Shown here: positions 63,534 to 64,000 of the stretch, one piece after another | Layout: every line of letters starts with the position of its first letter | Numbering within the stretch: the stretch's first letter is position 1 | Made by a program: the position numbers and the translations under genes | Assembly (NCBI GenBank): GCA_947500845.1 | Contig: CANMTP010000019.1 | Location: forward strand, 1-64,000 | Direction of reading: 5' to 3' | Origin: an uncultured Aquimarina sp. | Lineage (GTDB): Bacteria > Bacteroidota > Bacteroidia > Flavobacteriales > Flavobacteriaceae | Length of the DNA: 64,000 bases | Notes under the pieces: generated by a model | Database searches by the model: none | Told to the model about the DNA's origin: nothing | What the model saw: only the letters and a program-made list of their open reading frames with translations

Positions 63534-64000
63534 ATGTCTGCAATCATAAAGATTAAACCCTTAGACTTTGTATGGGAAACTAGCGATCCCTTTTTATTTT
63601 GTGCATATCACGAAGATCAATACCCAAAAGGAAACGGAAAACTTGGTCCCGATGCTTCATTAGAAGGTCGCAGCCTAGGTCAAGATTTCAATACAAAAGA
63701 TGGTTGGCGCATGTATCATGGCACGAGGGTTCCCGGATTTCCAGCACATCCACATAAAGGTTTTGAAACCGTAACCATTGTTCAAAAAGGGTTGGTGGAT
63801 CATTCTGACTCTTTAGGAGCTGCAGGCCGGTTTGGCAATGGAGATGTTCAATGGATGACTGCAGGTAAAGGTGTTCAGCATTCAGAAATGTTCCCCTTGT
63901 TAAATACAGAAAAAGAAAATCCTTTTTTATTATTTCAAATTTGGCTTCATCTTCCAAAAGATAAAAAAATGGTCGAACCTCATTTCAAAATGCTTTGGAA
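63534..64000 (+). CDS. Pirin-family protein, truncated by the window end
   Basis: The ATG at 63534 opens a frame that runs 155 codons off the window end. The product shows the pirin N-terminal cupin: [26 protein letters not shown], with the metal ligands HPH, followed by GQ/QHSE in GVQHSEMF. Pirins are cupins with one Fe; some are quercetinase-like and some act as regulators. It begins 97 bases after the DUF2490 gene. The 3' half is not visible. Confidence 0.9.
   Translation, partial: MSAIIKIKPLDFVWETSDPFLFCAYHEDQYPKGNGKLGPDASLEGRSLGQDFNTKDGWRMYHGTRVPGFPAHPHKGFETVTIVQKGLVDHSDSLGAAGRFGNGDVQWMTAGKGVQHSEMFPLLNTEKENPFLLFQIWLHLPKDKKMVEPHFKMLW

Noticed and set aside
1-64000. tRNA, rRNA and insertion sequence genes
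   Set aside because: No cloverleaf, rRNA stretch or transposase frame was seen on either strand.

Overview
The window is AT-rich DNA from a gliding or marine type member of Bacteroidota, class Flavobacteriia, probably close to Aquimarina or a relative. The evidence is a SusC/SusD pair, C-terminal type IX secretion (T9SS) sorting domains on three giant glycosidases, a hybrid two-component AraC-type regulator, NagB fused to a PIG-L deacetylase, FTHFS, and weak ribosome binding sites. The genus is inferred. No rRNA, tRNA or CRISPR array was found.

Layout. (1) 1-3,300 is accessory: an inverted-repeat-bounded segment (84-382), two small minus-strand hypothetical genes, a conserved-looking 240-aa gene of unknown function, a phased array of a 6-bp motif every 21 bp that reverses orientation at its centre (about 2,559-2,804), and a MITE-like palindromic element (3,013-3,270). 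(2) 3,327-7,745, minus strand: GNAT acetyltransferase, a serine beta-lactamase-like lipoprotein, formate-tetrahydrofolate ligase and a small membrane-anchored DUF2314-like protein. (3) 7,977-45,716 is a large chitin utilisation locus. On the minus strand are an astacin protease, a GH18 chitinase, a GH8+GH19 fusion and a three-GH18-domain chitinase. Regulators on the plus strand follow: a LytS-like kinase with a frameshifted N-terminus, a hybrid two-component sensor and a LytTR regulator. Then come GH20 hexosaminidase and NagB-PIG-L (minus), an ASPIC/UnbV repeat lipoprotein (plus), a GH18 lipoprotein with SusD and SusC (minus), and a second LytS/LytR pair (plus). (4) 45,729-51,753 continues on the plus strand as a tight run: Na+/solute symporter, M1 peptidase, divergent ureohydrolase, nitrilase and FMN-binding lipoprotein. 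(5) 51,812-64,000 holds mixed plus-strand genes: GNAT, a membrane protein, a macro-like/TIR fusion, two alpha/beta hydrolases, an ECF sigma factor with a likely membrane partner, a GAF/PAS protein, YdeI, an amidohydrolase, DUF3291, a small exported protein, DUF2490 and a truncated pirin.

How the parts fit. Secreted T9SS chitinases and the GH8/GH19 enzyme would cut chitin or chitosan outside the cell. The surface GH18 lipoprotein and SusCD would trim and import oligosaccharides. GH20 would release GlcNAc in the periplasm, and NagB-PIG-L would feed GlcN/GlcN-6-P into central metabolism. Two LytS/LytR pairs and one hybrid sensor control the locus, and both divergent promoter regions carry TGTTTR repeats with a 21-bp period that are candidate LytTR operators.

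The observations most worth following up are the 21-bp-phased inverting array, the frameshift in the first lytS copy, the macro-like/TIR fusion, the ureohydrolase with substituted metal ligands in an unusual operon, and the glycosidase fusions.
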